A stretch of 39,349 nucleotides of DNA. Source: an uncultured Eubacteriales bacterium (lineage in GTDB: Bacteria > Bacillota > Clostridia > Christensenellales > Aristaeellaceae). The notes under the pieces were generated by a model that worked only from the letters and a program-made list of their open reading frames with translations, ran no database searches and was not told the origin of the DNA. Within the stretch, counting starts at the first letter, position 1. The number at the start of each line of letters is the position of its first letter. The DNA is taken from assembly GCA_900540045.1 (NCBI GenBank), contig UQEF01000015.1, forward strand, positions 1 to 39,349, in the 5' to 3' direction. Positions 23,396-32,482 of the stretch are shown one piece after another. A program made the position numbers and the translations under genes.

Positions 23396-24841
23396 TCAGC
23401 CTCCAAAGCGTTCCGTCATTACGGTGCGCATGCCGCGGGCAAGCACATCCTCCAGCGCGGCGGCCACAGCTGTCTCCAGTCCGGGCACCTGCGTCAGATC
23501 CTGTCCGAAGAAGTCGGTGCTGCTCAGGAACATGCGCGTCAATTCAGCGGCGGGTTTCTGATTATTTTCGGCAAAGAAGGCCAGAACTGCCGCGTCATCC
23601 CGCAGGGTGTAGGGCTGCCCGTCGCGCAGGCATTCCAGCGCGCCGTCCTTGAGATGGCCGCCATGGTAGAGGGCCATCAGCGCAGCCAGGGAGAACGTCA
23701 GGTGCTCAGGCAGCTTGTGCTCCCTTTCCACATAGCCAAGCAAGCTGGGCATGCACCGGGCGCGCCACTTGGAAACGCTGTTGAGGCAGATGGAAAGCAG
23801 CGCGTGCTTGATATAGGGATTCTTAAACCGGCCCGCGACCGCCTCGGCAAAGGCCATCAGGTCTTCTTTAGGCAGGCTGAGGGTGGGGATGACCTCATCA
23901 TAAAGGGTTTTTTGCATGAAAATCAGGATCATGGGGTCGTTCATGGCGTCGAGCACGTAATCATATCCGCACAGGAACGCGGCGGGCACAAACGAGGTGT
24001 GCGCGCCATTGAGAATGCGCACCTTGCGCTGCTTGCAGGGCTTCTGGTTGTCGGTGAAGATCACCGGAAGGCCGCAGTCCGGCAGGGGCAGCTCGCCGGA
24101 GATGTCCTTTTCGGATTCGATCACCCACAGGGCAAAGGGCTCGCCCGTTACCAGCAGCCGGTCCTCATAGCCCAGCTTCTGCCAGATGGCTTCCGCTTCG
24201 TCGCGGGGATAGCCGGTAACGATACGGTCCACCAGCGTGGAGGTAAAGACGCACGCCTCGTCAAGCCAGGTTTCAAAGCGCTCGCCCAGCTTCCACAGCC
24301 GGGCCAGGGTCTTGACGCAGCGCTTGAGGGCGATACCGTTATCGTCGATGAGCTCCACCGGCAGGATGATCAGGCCCTTGTCGGCGGCATAGCCGAATGC
24401 CTCGGCGCGCTCATAGAGGAACTTGCACAGCTTACCCGGATAGGAGTTGGGCGGGCAGAGGTCGAATCGGTCGCTTTCGTCCAGCACAATGCCCGCTTCG
24501 GTGGTGCTGCTTACGATAAAGCGCAGGGTGTCCAGCCTGGCATAGGCCGCGTACTTCTCATATTCGCCGTAGGCGTCCACCGCATCGCTCACCGAGGTGA
24601 TCGCGCGGCTCATCTCCACGGGCTTGCCGTCCACCAGTCCGCGCAGCAGCACGGTGTATCGGCAGTCCTGCTGGTGAAAGGCGTCCAGGTTACCAAAGGA
24701 TATGGGCTTAACCAGCACGACGTTTCCGTTGAAGTCTGCTTTTTCATTGGCGATATCGATCATGTAATCCACAAAGGCACGAAGAAAGTTGCCTTCTCCG
24801 AATTGCAGCACACGAACGGGCCGTCCGGGGGCTTTGAGCAT
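23396..24841 (-). CDS. uxaB: Tagaturonate reductase (altronate oxidoreductase)
   Basis: This 481-residue member of the mannitol dehydrogenase family begins near LQFGEGNFLRAF, the NAD-binding glycine-rich strand, and contains the KVRILNGAHTS lysine-containing catalytic segment. It reduces tagaturonate to altronate with NADH; UxuB-type fructuronate reduction is the alternative, but the neighbouring uxaA favours tagaturonate. Its stop is 2 bp from the uxaA start. The start is uncertain: the first in-frame ATG (24841) has no close ribosome site, whereas AGGAGGG stands 6 bases before an ATG at 24854 in another frame. A small frameshift close to the N-terminus is possible; the rest is intact. Confidence 0.9.
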   Translation of the reverse strand: MLKAPGRPVRVLQFGEGNFLRAFVDYMIDIANEKADFNGNVVLVKPISFGNLDAFHQQDCRYTVLLRGLVDGKPVEMSRAITSVSDAVDAYGEYEKYAAYARLDTLRFIVSSTTEAGIVLDESDRFDLCPPNSYPGKLCKFLYERAEAFGYAADKGLIILPVELIDDNGIALKRCVKTLARLWKLGERFETWLDEACVFTSTLVDRIVTGYPRDEAEAIWQKLGYEDRLLVTGEPFALWVIESEKDISGELPLPDCGLPVIFTDNQKPCKQRKVRILNGAHTSFVPAAFLCGYDYVLDAMNDPMILIFMQKTLYDEVIPTLSLPKEDLMAFAEAVAGRFKNPYIKHALLSICLNSVSKWRARCMPSLLGYVEREHKLPEHLTFSLAALMALYHGGHLKDGALECLRDGQPYTLRDDAAVLAFFAENNQKPAAELTRMFLSSTDFFGQDLTQVPGLETAVAAALEDVLARGMRTVMTERFGG

Positions 24842-24928
24842 ACCGGCGATCCATTGGGATCCCTCCTCGTTTGTTTCTGGTCATCCCCAGGTTCTGAATC
24901 ATGTTAATAGTTACATAAATGCTCGGTT

Positions 24929-24957
24929 ATCTTACCCCTTTTTGGACGTTGCGTCAA
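24929..24957 (-). promoter_or_regulatory. uxaB-uxaA promoter
   Basis: Reading leftward, TTGACG (24957-24952) and TAAGAT (24934-24929) are separated by 17 bp. An imperfect inverted repeat atgttaatagttacat (24901-24916) lies just downstream of the expected start point and could bind the divergently encoded LacI-family regulator. Confidence 0.68.
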
Positions 24958-25024
24958 TCCATCGCACAGAAATCTTTCATTTTTCATAATCTCATGAATG
25001 ATTTTATTTATAAGAAACATCAGC

Positions 25025-25053
25025 TTGATAACCCTGTTCGATATGTGTATAAT
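25025..25053 (+). promoter_or_regulatory. Promoter of the LacI-family regulator and uxaC
   Basis: TTGATA (25025-25030) and TATAAT (25048-25053) are separated by 17 bp, about 50 bp before the regulator start. It is divergent from the uxaB promoter. Confidence 0.8.
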
Positions 25054-25105
25054 AGGAGCGGTTTCATTGAAGTAAGCATTTACATCACAGAGAGGGATAC
25101 GCGTC

Positions 25106-26113
25106 ATGAACATCTACGATATTTCCGAAAAATCCGGTGTTTCCATTGCCACGGTCTCCCGCGTACTAAACGACAGCCCGCATGTGAGTCGAAAGACCAA
25201 GGAACGGGTGCTTTCTGTGATCGAGGCCTGCGGCTATGTCCCAAACGCCTTTGCACGCGGTCTGGGGCTGAACACCATGAAAACGGTGGGCCTCCTTTGT
25301 CCAAACGCGGCAGACCCCTATCTGTCGCAGGCGCTGACCTGTCTTGAGCGCGCCTTCCGCAGTCACAGCTACGACTGTCTGTTCAGCTGTACCGGCGCCG
25401 ACCTTGCCGAGCGCGTCCAGGGTACGGAGCGCATGAAAAACCGGCACGTAGACGGCATGGTGCTCATGGGCTCCACCTTTCTTGAGGATAATGATGCCAA
25501 AAACGACTACATCCGTGAGGTCGCCCGCTCCATGCCCGTGGTGATGCTCAATGCCGCCTTTCATTGCGACAATGTGTACTGCGTGATGTGCGACGACCAG
25601 CTCGCCACCATGGAGGCCACCCAATACCTGATCGACACGGGCCGTAAAAACATCCTGTATCTGTATCACAGTAAAAACTACAGCGGCCGCAAGAAGCTGG
25701 CCGGTTACCATGCGGGTCTGGCCAGCCGGGGCATTGCCGCCAGCGAGGCGCTGATTCAGTTTTTCAGCGAGGACAAAACCAGCCTCCCGCAGGTGCGCGA
25801 TCATCTGCTGTCCTTGCGCAAGGAAGGGCTCGCGTTTGACGCGGTGCTCACCTCGGAGGATGTGCTGAGCATCGGCGCGGCGAAATATGCCCGCGCCGTG
25901 GGGCTGTCCATTCCCGGCGACCTGAGCATCGTCGGCTATAACAACTCCAATTACTGCCTGTGCTGCGACCCCGAAATGACCAGCGTGGACAATAAGCTCC
26001 ATGCCATCTGCGACCACTGTGTGGAAACCATGCTGGCCGTTTTGAACGGACGGGACATGCCCCAGAAAACCGTCTTTACAGGCGAACTGATCCGCCGCGG
26101 CAGCACGCTGTAG
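25106..26113 (+). CDS. LacI-family transcriptional regulator of hexuronate genes
   Basis: This 335-residue regulator has the LacI helix-turn-helix and hinge at the N-terminus (NIYDISEKSGVSIATVSRVL, then NDSPHVSRKTKERV) and a periplasmic-binding-protein-like sensor domain (about 60-335: TVGLLCPNAADPYLSQ, SIVGYNNSNY). GAGAGGGA precedes the ATG. It lies divergent from uxaB and directly ahead of uxaC, so it most likely represses both arms until a hexuronate or its isomer is present. The sensor domain is unusually rich in cysteine (about ten). Exact ligand is inference. Confidence 0.92.
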   Translation: MNIYDISEKSGVSIATVSRVLNDSPHVSRKTKERVLSVIEACGYVPNAFARGLGLNTMKTVGLLCPNAADPYLSQALTCLERAFRSHSYDCLFSCTGADLAERVQGTERMKNRHVDGMVLMGSTFLEDNDAKNDYIREVARSMPVVMLNAAFHCDNVYCVMCDDQLATMEATQYLIDTGRKNILYLYHSKNYSGRKKLAGYHAGLASRGIAASEALIQFFSEDKTSLPQVRDHLLSLRKEGLAFDAVLTSEDVLSIGAAKYARAVGLSIPGDLSIVGYNNSNYCLCCDPEMTSVDNKLHAICDHCVETMLAVLNGRDMPQKTVFTGELIRRGSTL

Positions 26114-26172
26114 CCTTCTTCGCTTTTCCTTGCGACTATGGCATGCCCAATATATTTAAAGGAGCGCTTCGC

Positions 26173-27584
26173 ATGCAAGCATTCATGGACAAGGACTTCC
26201 TGCTCTCCACCTCTACGGCCCGAACGCTCTACCACGACGTAGCGGCCAAATGTCCCATCATCGACTACCACTGTCACATCAGTCCGCGGAAGATCTATGA
26301 GGACCTGCGCTACGAAACCATCACCCAGGTATGGCTGGGCGGCGATCACTACAAGTGGCGCCTGATGCGCTGCGCGGGCGTGCCGGAAAAATACATCACC
26401 GGCAAGGAAACCAGCGACTACGAAAAATTCGTCAAATGGGCCGAGGTCATCGGCAAGAGCATCGGTAATCCCCTCTATCACTGGAGCCATCTGGAACTCC
26501 GGCGTTTCTTCGGTTACAAGGGCACGCTGAGCGCCCGCACGGCCGACGAGGTGTGGAATCTGTGCAACCGGAAGCTGCAGAGCCCGGCTACAGCGTGCGC
26601 GGCCTGATTGCGATGAGCCACGTCGAAACCATCTGCACCACGGATGACCCCATCGATACCCTGGAATGGCACCAGAAGCTGGCCGCAGATGATACCTTCC
26701 ACACCGCCGTCCTGCCCGCCTGGCGGCCAGACAAAGCCATGAATCTGGAGAAGTCGGATTATATCGACTACCTGGCCAGGCTCTCCGCCGTATCGGGCGT
26801 AACCATCGACAGTTTCAGCAGCTTGAAGGAAGCGCTGCGCAAACGGATGGATCACTTTGCCCAGAACCGCTGCTGTCTGAGCGATCATGCGCTCAATTAC
26901 GTGATGTACGCCCCCGCATCCAAGGAAGAGGTAGAAGCGATCTTCCGCAAACGCCTCGCGGGGGATGCTGTGACCGGGCGCGAGCAGGCCATATTCAAGA
27001 CCGCATTCATGTTCTTCGCGGCGCATGAGTACAGGCAGCGCAACTGGACCATGCAGCTGCACTACGGCTGCCGCCGGGACAACAACCGCACCATGTACGA
27101 CCGCATGGGGCCGGATACCGGCTTTGACTGCATCGACAACTACGCTCCCTCCTCCCAGACCGCCGCGTTCCTCGGCGCGCTGGAGGCTGCGGGCGACCTG
27201 CCCCAAACCGTGCTCTACAGCCTCAATCCCAACGACAATCAGGCCATCGACAGCATTTGCGGCTGCTTCCAGAGCGAGGAGGCGGTATCCAAGATTCAGC
27301 ACGGATCAGCCTGGTGGTTCAACGACCACCTGCAGGGCATGACCGAGCAGCTGGTCAGCCTGGCGAACCTGGGGTATCTGGCCGGATTCGTGGGCATGCT
27401 TACCGACAGCCGCAGCTTCCTGAGCTATCCCCGGCATGAATATTTCCGCCGCATTCTCTGCCGCCTGATCGGCGAATGGGTGGAGGAGGGTCTCTTCCCC
27501 AACGACAGGGAGATTCTCAGTGAAATCGTGCGCGGCGTAAGCTATGAAAACGCCAGGCGCTATTTTCACTTCGCCACCCGGTAA
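26173..27584 (+). pseudogene. uxaC: Glucuronate (uronate) isomerase, one apparent frameshift
   Basis: The product would be a uronate isomerase of about 470 residues, converting glucuronate to fructuronate and galacturonate to tagaturonate. It has the metal-binding IDYHCHISP at about 30-38 and the later motif MQLHYGCRRDNN. AAAGGAG precedes the ATG at 26173. Around 26580 one base is missing: the frame ...LCNRKLQ runs to a stop at about 26607, while the family sequence continues as EPGYSVRGLIAMSHVETI in the next frame to 27584. Inserting one base before 26581 restores a full-length protein. The cut falls about 136 residues in, so the product as written would be inactive unless the indel is a sequence error. 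Confidence 0.9.
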
Positions 27585-27594
27585 CGCAAAAGAA

Positions 27595-27643
27595 AGCGTC
27601 CGCGCCCCCTCGTACCGGGGAAGAACGCGGGCGCTCTCTTTTT
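27595..27643 (+). terminator. Bidirectional terminator between uxaC and the activase gene
   Basis: The stem agcgtccgcg (27595-27604) / cgcgggcgct (27626-27635), with inner cccc/gggg, is followed by ctcttttt on the plus strand and tttctttt on the minus strand, so it can end both convergent transcripts. Confidence 0.85.
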
Positions 27644-27646
27644 GGC

Positions 27647-30600
27647 TCAGGCTTCTGCGCTCATGGGCGTTGCCTGCGCGGCGGCGCTGTGCGCTGCCTC
27701 CGCGGGCTTATGAACCTGCGCGGCCTTTTTCTTGGCCACGGCCAGCATCAGCTTGAGGCGGTTGAGCTGATTGGCTTCGCTGGAGCCGGGATCGTAATCC
27801 ACGGCCACGATGTTGGCGTCCGGATAATGGGCACGCAGCTTCTTAATCACGCCCTTGCCCACCACGTGGTTGGGCAGGCACGCAAAGGGCTGGATGCACA
27901 CGATATTGCTTACGCCCGTAGTGAGCAGCTCTGCCATCTCCCCCGCGAGGAACCAGCCTTCGCCGTACTGGTTGCCCTGCGCAAGGAAGGGCTCGGCCAG
28001 CGCGGCAATCTGCTCAATGGGCATGGGCGCCTCAAAGCGTCTGCTCCGGCTCAGCGCATCGATCGCAGGTCCGCGCGCCACGCGAATAGCGCTCACCACC
28101 AGCCGCGCCACAGCGGATGAAGTCCACTTAAGTCCCAGATAGCGGTGCTTAAAGAAGCCCCCGTAGAAACTGTAGTTGAAGAAATCCATCAGGTCCGGCA
28201 CCACCGCTTCCGCGCCCTCGCGCTCCAGCAGCTCCACCAGGTGGTTGTTGGCCACAGGCATGTACTTGACCAGGATTTCCCCCACCACGCCCACGCGCGG
28301 CTTGACCAGCGTTTCATCGATGGGCAGAGCGTCAAAGTCCTGCACCAGCTCACGGCAGACTTGCCGGTAGGAACGGGACGGATGCTTTTCAACGATCGAA
28401 TCCACGCAGATGTCCCGCCATTTGGCGGCCAGCGCGTCGGCGGAGCCCTTTTCCTTTTCATAGGGCCTGACGCGGTAGAGGCAGCGCATGAGCAGGTCGC
28501 CGTAAACCAGCGCGCGGACCGCCGCCATCAGCATGGAGGGTGAAATCTTCAGTCCCTCATTTTTCTCCATGCCGTTGGCGTTGAAGGAGATCACCGGAAT
28601 GTGGGAAAGTCCCGCCTTATCCAGCGCACGGCGGATGAAACCCACATAGTTGCTGGCACGGCAGCAGCCGCCAGTCTGCGTCATGGCCAGGGCCAGACGG
28701 TCTGTATCATACTTGCCGGACAGCACGGCCTCCATCATCTGGCCTACCGTAATGATGGAAGGATAGCACGCGTCATTATTGACAAAGCGCAATCCCGTTT
28801 CGATCGCGGAACGCCCATCGTTTTCGAGCATCACCACATGATAGCCATAGCGGCGCATCGCGGGCTGAAGGATATCAAAATGAATGGGGCTCATCTTGGG
28901 GGCCAGAATGGTATAGCCCTCGTCAAACATTTTTTTGGTAAACTCCGTGCGGTGATAGGCCGCCGGCATGATCTGCCTCTCCCGCTTGCGCCGCCGGCGC
29001 TGCTCCATGGCCGCCAGGAGGCTGCGGATGCGAATGCGCGCCGCGCCCAGGCTGTTGACCTCGTCGATCTTGATGAGGGTATACAGCTTGCCAGAGCCCT
29101 CCAGAATTTCGCTCACCTGATCCGCCGTGATGGCATCCAGCCCACAGCCAAAGGAGTTAAGCTGGATCAGCTCCAGGTCGTCGCGCGTGCGCACAAACTC
29201 CGCCGCCCGGTACAGGCGGGAATGGTACACCCACTGGTCGTTCACGCGCAGGGGATGCTCCGGAGGCAGGGTTTGGGGCAGGCTGTCTTCGCTAAGCACG
29301 GCCAGGTTGTAGGAGGCGATCAGCTCCGGGATGCCGTGGTTGATCTCCGGGTCCACATGATAGGGCCGCCCCGCCAGCACGATGCCGGGCCGCCCGTTAT
29401 CCTGCATCCATTGCAGGGCGCGTTCCCCCTCTGCGCGCACATCCGCCTTGGCGCGCAGCTGCTCCGCCCAGGCCGCGTGAACGGCCTCGCGGGTTTTGCG
29501 GGGAGCGATGCCGAAGCTGTCCTCAAAGAAATGAGCCAGCCGGTCTGCCGCCACCTTTTCGCTGGTCAGCGCCAGGAAGGGCTTGAGGAACCGCACCCCG
29601 TCGATATCCTCCACGTTGTTGGCGATGTTTTCAGGGTTGGCGATCACCATGGGGCAGTTAAAATGATTCTGCGCGCCGGGGTCCTCCTGATGTTCATAAA
29701 AGACGCTGGGGTAGAAAATCGTCTTCACGCCCTGATTGATCAGCCACTGGATATGCCCGTGCGCCAGCTTGGCGGGGTAGCATTCGCTCTCCGAGGGAAT
29801 GGACTCCATGCCCAGCTCGTAGATGGCGCGTGAGGTAAGCGGCGAGAGCACCACGCGGAAACCCAGCCGCCCCAGCAGCGTAGCCCAGAAGGGGTAGTTC
29901 TCATACATGTTGAGCACTCTGGGCACGCCGATTTCGCCCATGGGCGCATTCGCGGCTTCCAGCGGCGCATAGTCGAACATGCGATGCAGCTTGTAAGCGG
30001 GTACATTGGGACCATTCTGAGCGGTGCGCTGCCCGCCCAGTCCCTTTTCGCAGCGGTTTCCGGTGATGTGCCGCCTGCCGCCGTCAAAAAGGTTGATGGT
30101 CAGCATGCAGTGATTGGCGCAGCCCTGGCACCGCGCCGTGGTGGTCCGGTAGCTCAGCGCGAGAATCCTGGAAATGGGCAGCATGGAGGTGGGTTGTCCC
30201 GTATATCGCTCCCGCGCCAGCAACGCCGCCCCGAACGCGCCCATGATGCCCGCAATGTCCGGGCACACCGCCTCGGTCCCGGACAGCTGCTCGAAGGCCC
30301 TGAGCACGGCCTTGTTGTGGAAGGTGCCGCCCTGCACCACCACGTGCTCGCCCAGCGCCTTGGCACTGGAGAGCTTGATGACCTTGAACAGCGCGTTTTT
30401 CACCACCGAGCAGGCCAGTCCCGCGGAGATATCCTGTACGGACGCGCCCTGCTTCTGCGCCTGCTTGACATTGGAATTCATAAACACGGTACAGCGCGTG
30501 CCCAGATCGACGGGCTGGGGCGCAAACAGCGCCTCGGCGGCGAAGCCCTCCGCCGTATAGCCCATGGACATGGCGAAGTTTTCCAGAAACGACCCGCAGC

Positions 30601-31939
30601 CCGACGAGCAGGCCTCGTTGAGCAGAACGGTATCTACCGCGCCACCCCTGAGCTTGATACACTTCATATCCTGCCCGCCGATGTCCAGCACGCAGTCCAC
30701 GCGGGGATCGAAGAAGGAGGCCGCCGTGCAGTGCGCGATGGTCTCTACCTCTCCTTCGTCCAGACAGAAGGCGGATTTGAGCAGCTCCTCGCCATAGCCC
30801 GTGGAGCAGGAGCGCGCAATTCTGGCCCCGGCGGGCATCAGCCGCTCAAGCTCGGCCATGGCGCGTTTGGCAGTTTCGATGGGGCTGCCCTGGTTGCCGG
30901 CGTAGAAGGAATAGAGCAGCTCGCCCTCCATGCCGATAAGCGCCAGTTTGGTGGTGGTTGATCCCGCGTCAATACCCAAGAAACATTCCCCGCGATAGGT
31001 GGATAAATCGCCCCTTCGCACGGAAGCGCGCTCATGCCGCTGGAGAAAATCGCGGTATTCCTCGTGATTGGCAAACAGCGGCGGCAGGCGCTTGAGTCCC
31101 TCGGTCAGCGCCACCCCCTGTGCAAGCCGGTCAATCAGCTGATCCAGCGGCACCTCCTTGCCCTCTGCGCGCATGGCAGCGCCCCTTGCGGCAAAAAGAT
31201 GGCTGTCCGCCGGGGTGACGGCGGTTTCCTCCGTCAGGTGCAGGGTGCGGATAAAGGCGTTGCGCAGCTCCGGCAAGAAGTGGAGCGGGCCGCCCAGAAA
31301 CGCCACGCGCCCGCGAATCGGCTTGCCGCAGGCCAGGCCTGAGATGGTCTGGTTCACCACGGCCTGAAAGATGCTGGCCGCCAGGTCCTCGCGAGCCGCG
31401 CCCTCGTTGATGAGCGGCTGGATATCCGACTTGGCGAACACGCCGCAGCGCGCCGCGATGGGATAAATCTCGTGATAGTTCGCCGCCAGGTCATTCAGCC
31501 CTGCCGCGTCCGTTTTGAGCAGCGCCGCCATCTGGTCGATAAACGACCCCGTGCCGCCCGCGCACACGCCGTTCATGCGTTCCTCCACGCCGCCGGTGAA
31601 ATAGATGATCTTTGCATCCTCACCGCCCAGCTCAATGGCCACATCCGTGCCCGGCGCGGCAGCTTCCAGCGCTTCGGCCACTGCCACGACCTCCTGCTCG
31701 AAGGTCACGTGCAGCGCGTCCGCCAGCGACAGCGCGCCCGAACCTGTCATGCCCACCCGCAGGCAGCATGAACCCAGCTGGCCGCGCACATCGCGCAAAA
31801 GATCGGCCAGGGTTTCCTGCGTGCGTGCGCAGTGCCGGCGGTAGTCGCTGAAAAGCGTATGCCCGTCCGCATCCGTCACCACCAGTTTCACCGTCGTCGA
31901 ACCGATGTCAATCCCCGCTTGATACACTTTCATGGACAT
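27647..31939 (-). CDS. Giant 2-hydroxyacyl-CoA dehydratase activase-like protein
   Basis: This 1430-residue protein has two tandem BcrAD/BadFG-type ASKHA ATPase domains and a dehydratase-like part. Domain 1 (about 5-260) has GIDIGSTTVK and the cysteines of the activase iron-sulphur site, C126 in VCAGGTGSF and C165 in ARCGVFAKSD. Domain 2 (about 320-560) has GIDAGSTTTK and CSSGCGSFL. Residues about 640-860 match the DUF2229 type (NMYENYPFWATLLGRLGF) and the rest looks like HgdB-type dehydratase subunits with conserved Cys. Classical activators are about 260 residues and drive ATP-dependent electron transfer; in this large fused family the substrate is unknown. The start at 31939 has GGAGG 11 bases ahead. 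Confidence 0.88.
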   Translation of the reverse strand: MSMKVYQAGIDIGSTTVKLVVTDADGHTLFSDYRRHCARTQETLADLLRDVRGQLGSCCLRVGMTGSGALSLADALHVTFEQEVVAVAEALEAAAPGTDVAIELGGEDAKIIYFTGGVEERMNGVCAGGTGSFIDQMAALLKTDAAGLNDLAANYHEIYPIAARCGVFAKSDIQPLINEGAAREDLAASIFQAVVNQTISGLACGKPIRGRVAFLGGPLHFLPELRNAFIRTLHLTEETAVTPADSHLFAARGAAMRAEGKEVPLDQLIDRLAQGVALTEGLKRLPPLFANHEEYRDFLQRHERASVRRGDLSTYRGECFLGIDAGSTTTKLALIGMEGELLYSFYAGNQGSPIETAKRAMAELERLMPAGARIARSCSTGYGEELLKSAFCLDEGEVETIAHCTAASFFDPRVDCVLDIGGQDMKCIKLRGGAVDTVLLNEACSSGCGSFLENFAMSMGYTAEGFAAEALFAPQPVDLGTRCTVFMNSNVKQAQKQGASVQDISAGLACSVVKNALFKVIKLSSAKALGEHVVVQGGTFHNKAVLRAFEQLSGTEAVCPDIAGIMGAFGAALLARERYTGQPTSMLPISRILALSYRTTTARCQGCANHCMLTINLFDGGRRHITGNRCEKGLGGQRTAQNGPNVPAYKLHRMFDYAPLEAANAPMGEIGVPRVLNMYENYPFWATLLGRLGFRVVLSPLTSRAIYELGMESIPSESECYPAKLAHGHIQWLINQGVKTIFYPSVFYEHQEDPGAQNHFNCPMVIANPENIANNVEDIDGVRFLKPFLALTSEKVAADRLAHFFEDSFGIAPRKTREAVHAAWAEQLRAKADVRAEGERALQWMQDNGRPGIVLAGRPYHVDPEINHGIPELIASYNLAVLSEDSLPQTLPPEHPLRVNDQWVYHSRLYRAAEFVRTRDDLELIQLNSFGCGLDAITADQVSEILEGSGKLYTLIKIDEVNSLGAARIRIRSLLAAMEQRRRRKRERQIMPAAYHRTEFTKKMFDEGYTILAPKMSPIHFDILQPAMRRYGYHVVMLENDGRSAIETGLRFVNNDACYPSIITVGQMMEAVLSGKYDTDRLALAMTQTGGCCRASNYVGFIRRALDKAGLSHIPVISFNANGMEKNEGLKISPSMLMAAVRALVYGDLLMRCLYRVRPYEKEKGSADALAAKWRDICVDSIVEKHPSRSYRQVCRELVQDFDALPIDETLVKPRVGVVGEILVKYMPVANNHLVELLEREGAEAVVPDLMDFFNYSFYGGFFKHRYLGLKWTSSAVARLVVSAIRVARGPAIDALSRSRRFEAPMPIEQIAALAEPFLAQGNQYGEGWFLAGEMAELLTTGVSNIVCIQPFACLPNHVVGKGVIKKLRAHYPDANIVAVDYDPGSSEANQLNRLKLMLAVAKKKAAQVHKPAEAAHSAAAQATPMSAEA

Positions 31940-31998
31940 GTTGCACTTCGCCTCCCGGGGTTCCCGCCGGCCGGCCCCGCTAAAACATAAGATATCCT

Positions 31999-32040
31999 CA
32001 AAAAACAATAAGACCGGCATCCCTACTGGATGTCGATCTT
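31999..32040 (-). terminator. Terminator of the tRNA operon
   Basis: On the minus strand a 13 bp imperfect stem (aagatcgacatcc / ggatgccggtctt) is followed by a T-rich tract (tattgtttttt), 25 bases after the tRNA-Gln gene. Confidence 0.8.
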
Positions 32041-32065
32041 CTTGTATCGACCTTGCGGCGATAGC

Positions 32066-32140
32066 TGGCTGGGGTAGCAGGATTTGAACCTACGAATGCG
32101 GGAGTCAAAGTCCCGTGCCTTACCGCTTGGCGATACCCCA
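32066..32140 (-). tRNA. tRNA-Gln (anticodon TTG)
   Basis: The minus strand folds into a full cloverleaf: acceptor TGGGGTA pairs with TACCCCA, the anticodon loop is CTTTGAC (anticodon TTG), the T loop is TTCAAAT, and the CCA end is encoded. It is the last of three tRNA genes in one transcript. Confidence 0.96.
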
Positions 32141-32153
32141 ACAAGGGGAAAAG

Positions 32154-32229
32154 TGGGGTGAGTAGTGGGGTTCGAACCCACGACATCCAGAGCCACAATC
32201 TGGCGCTCTACCGCTGAACTATACCCACC
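32154..32229 (-). tRNA. tRNA-His (anticodon GTG)
   Basis: The minus strand gives a cloverleaf with acceptor GTGGGTA / TACTCAC, anticodon loop TTGTGGC (GTG), T loop TTCGAAC and encoded CCA. An extra G precedes the acceptor and faces a C discriminator, the hallmark of tRNA-His. Confidence 0.96.
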
Positions 32230-32234
32230 ATGTC

Positions 32235-32311
<77 letters not shown>

Positions 32312-32365
32312 ACAGCGCACAACGCGCTAGGGGCTGATCCTCAGGGTACCCGCTGACGAGATAAA

Positions 32366-32394
32366 ATTGTACCATAGTTCAGCTTGCCTGTCAA
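32366..32394 (-). promoter_or_regulatory. tRNA operon promoter
   Basis: Reading leftward, TTGACA (32394-32389) and TACAAT (32371-32366) are separated by 17 bp, a near-consensus housekeeping promoter as expected for stable RNA. Confidence 0.88.
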
Positions 32395-32442
32395 CCATCC
32401 GGCGCGAAAATTTGCTATTTTCCCCGACATGCCGAATTGTTT

Positions 32443-32477
32443 CAAAAGAGCGCCGTCCGGAGGCATTCGGGCGGCGC
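32443..32477 (-). terminator. Terminator after the carboxypeptidase gene
   Basis: On the minus strand gcgccgcccg (32477-32468) pairs with the cggacggcgc arm (32459-32450) and CTTTTG follows, just after the stop at 32483. Confidence 0.82.
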
Positions 32478-32482
32478 AAACC

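Noticed and set aside
28601..29833. Plus-strand 410-codon frame inside the activase gene
   Set aside because: Antisense shadow of a conserved protein; rich in His, Gln and Arg with no motif.
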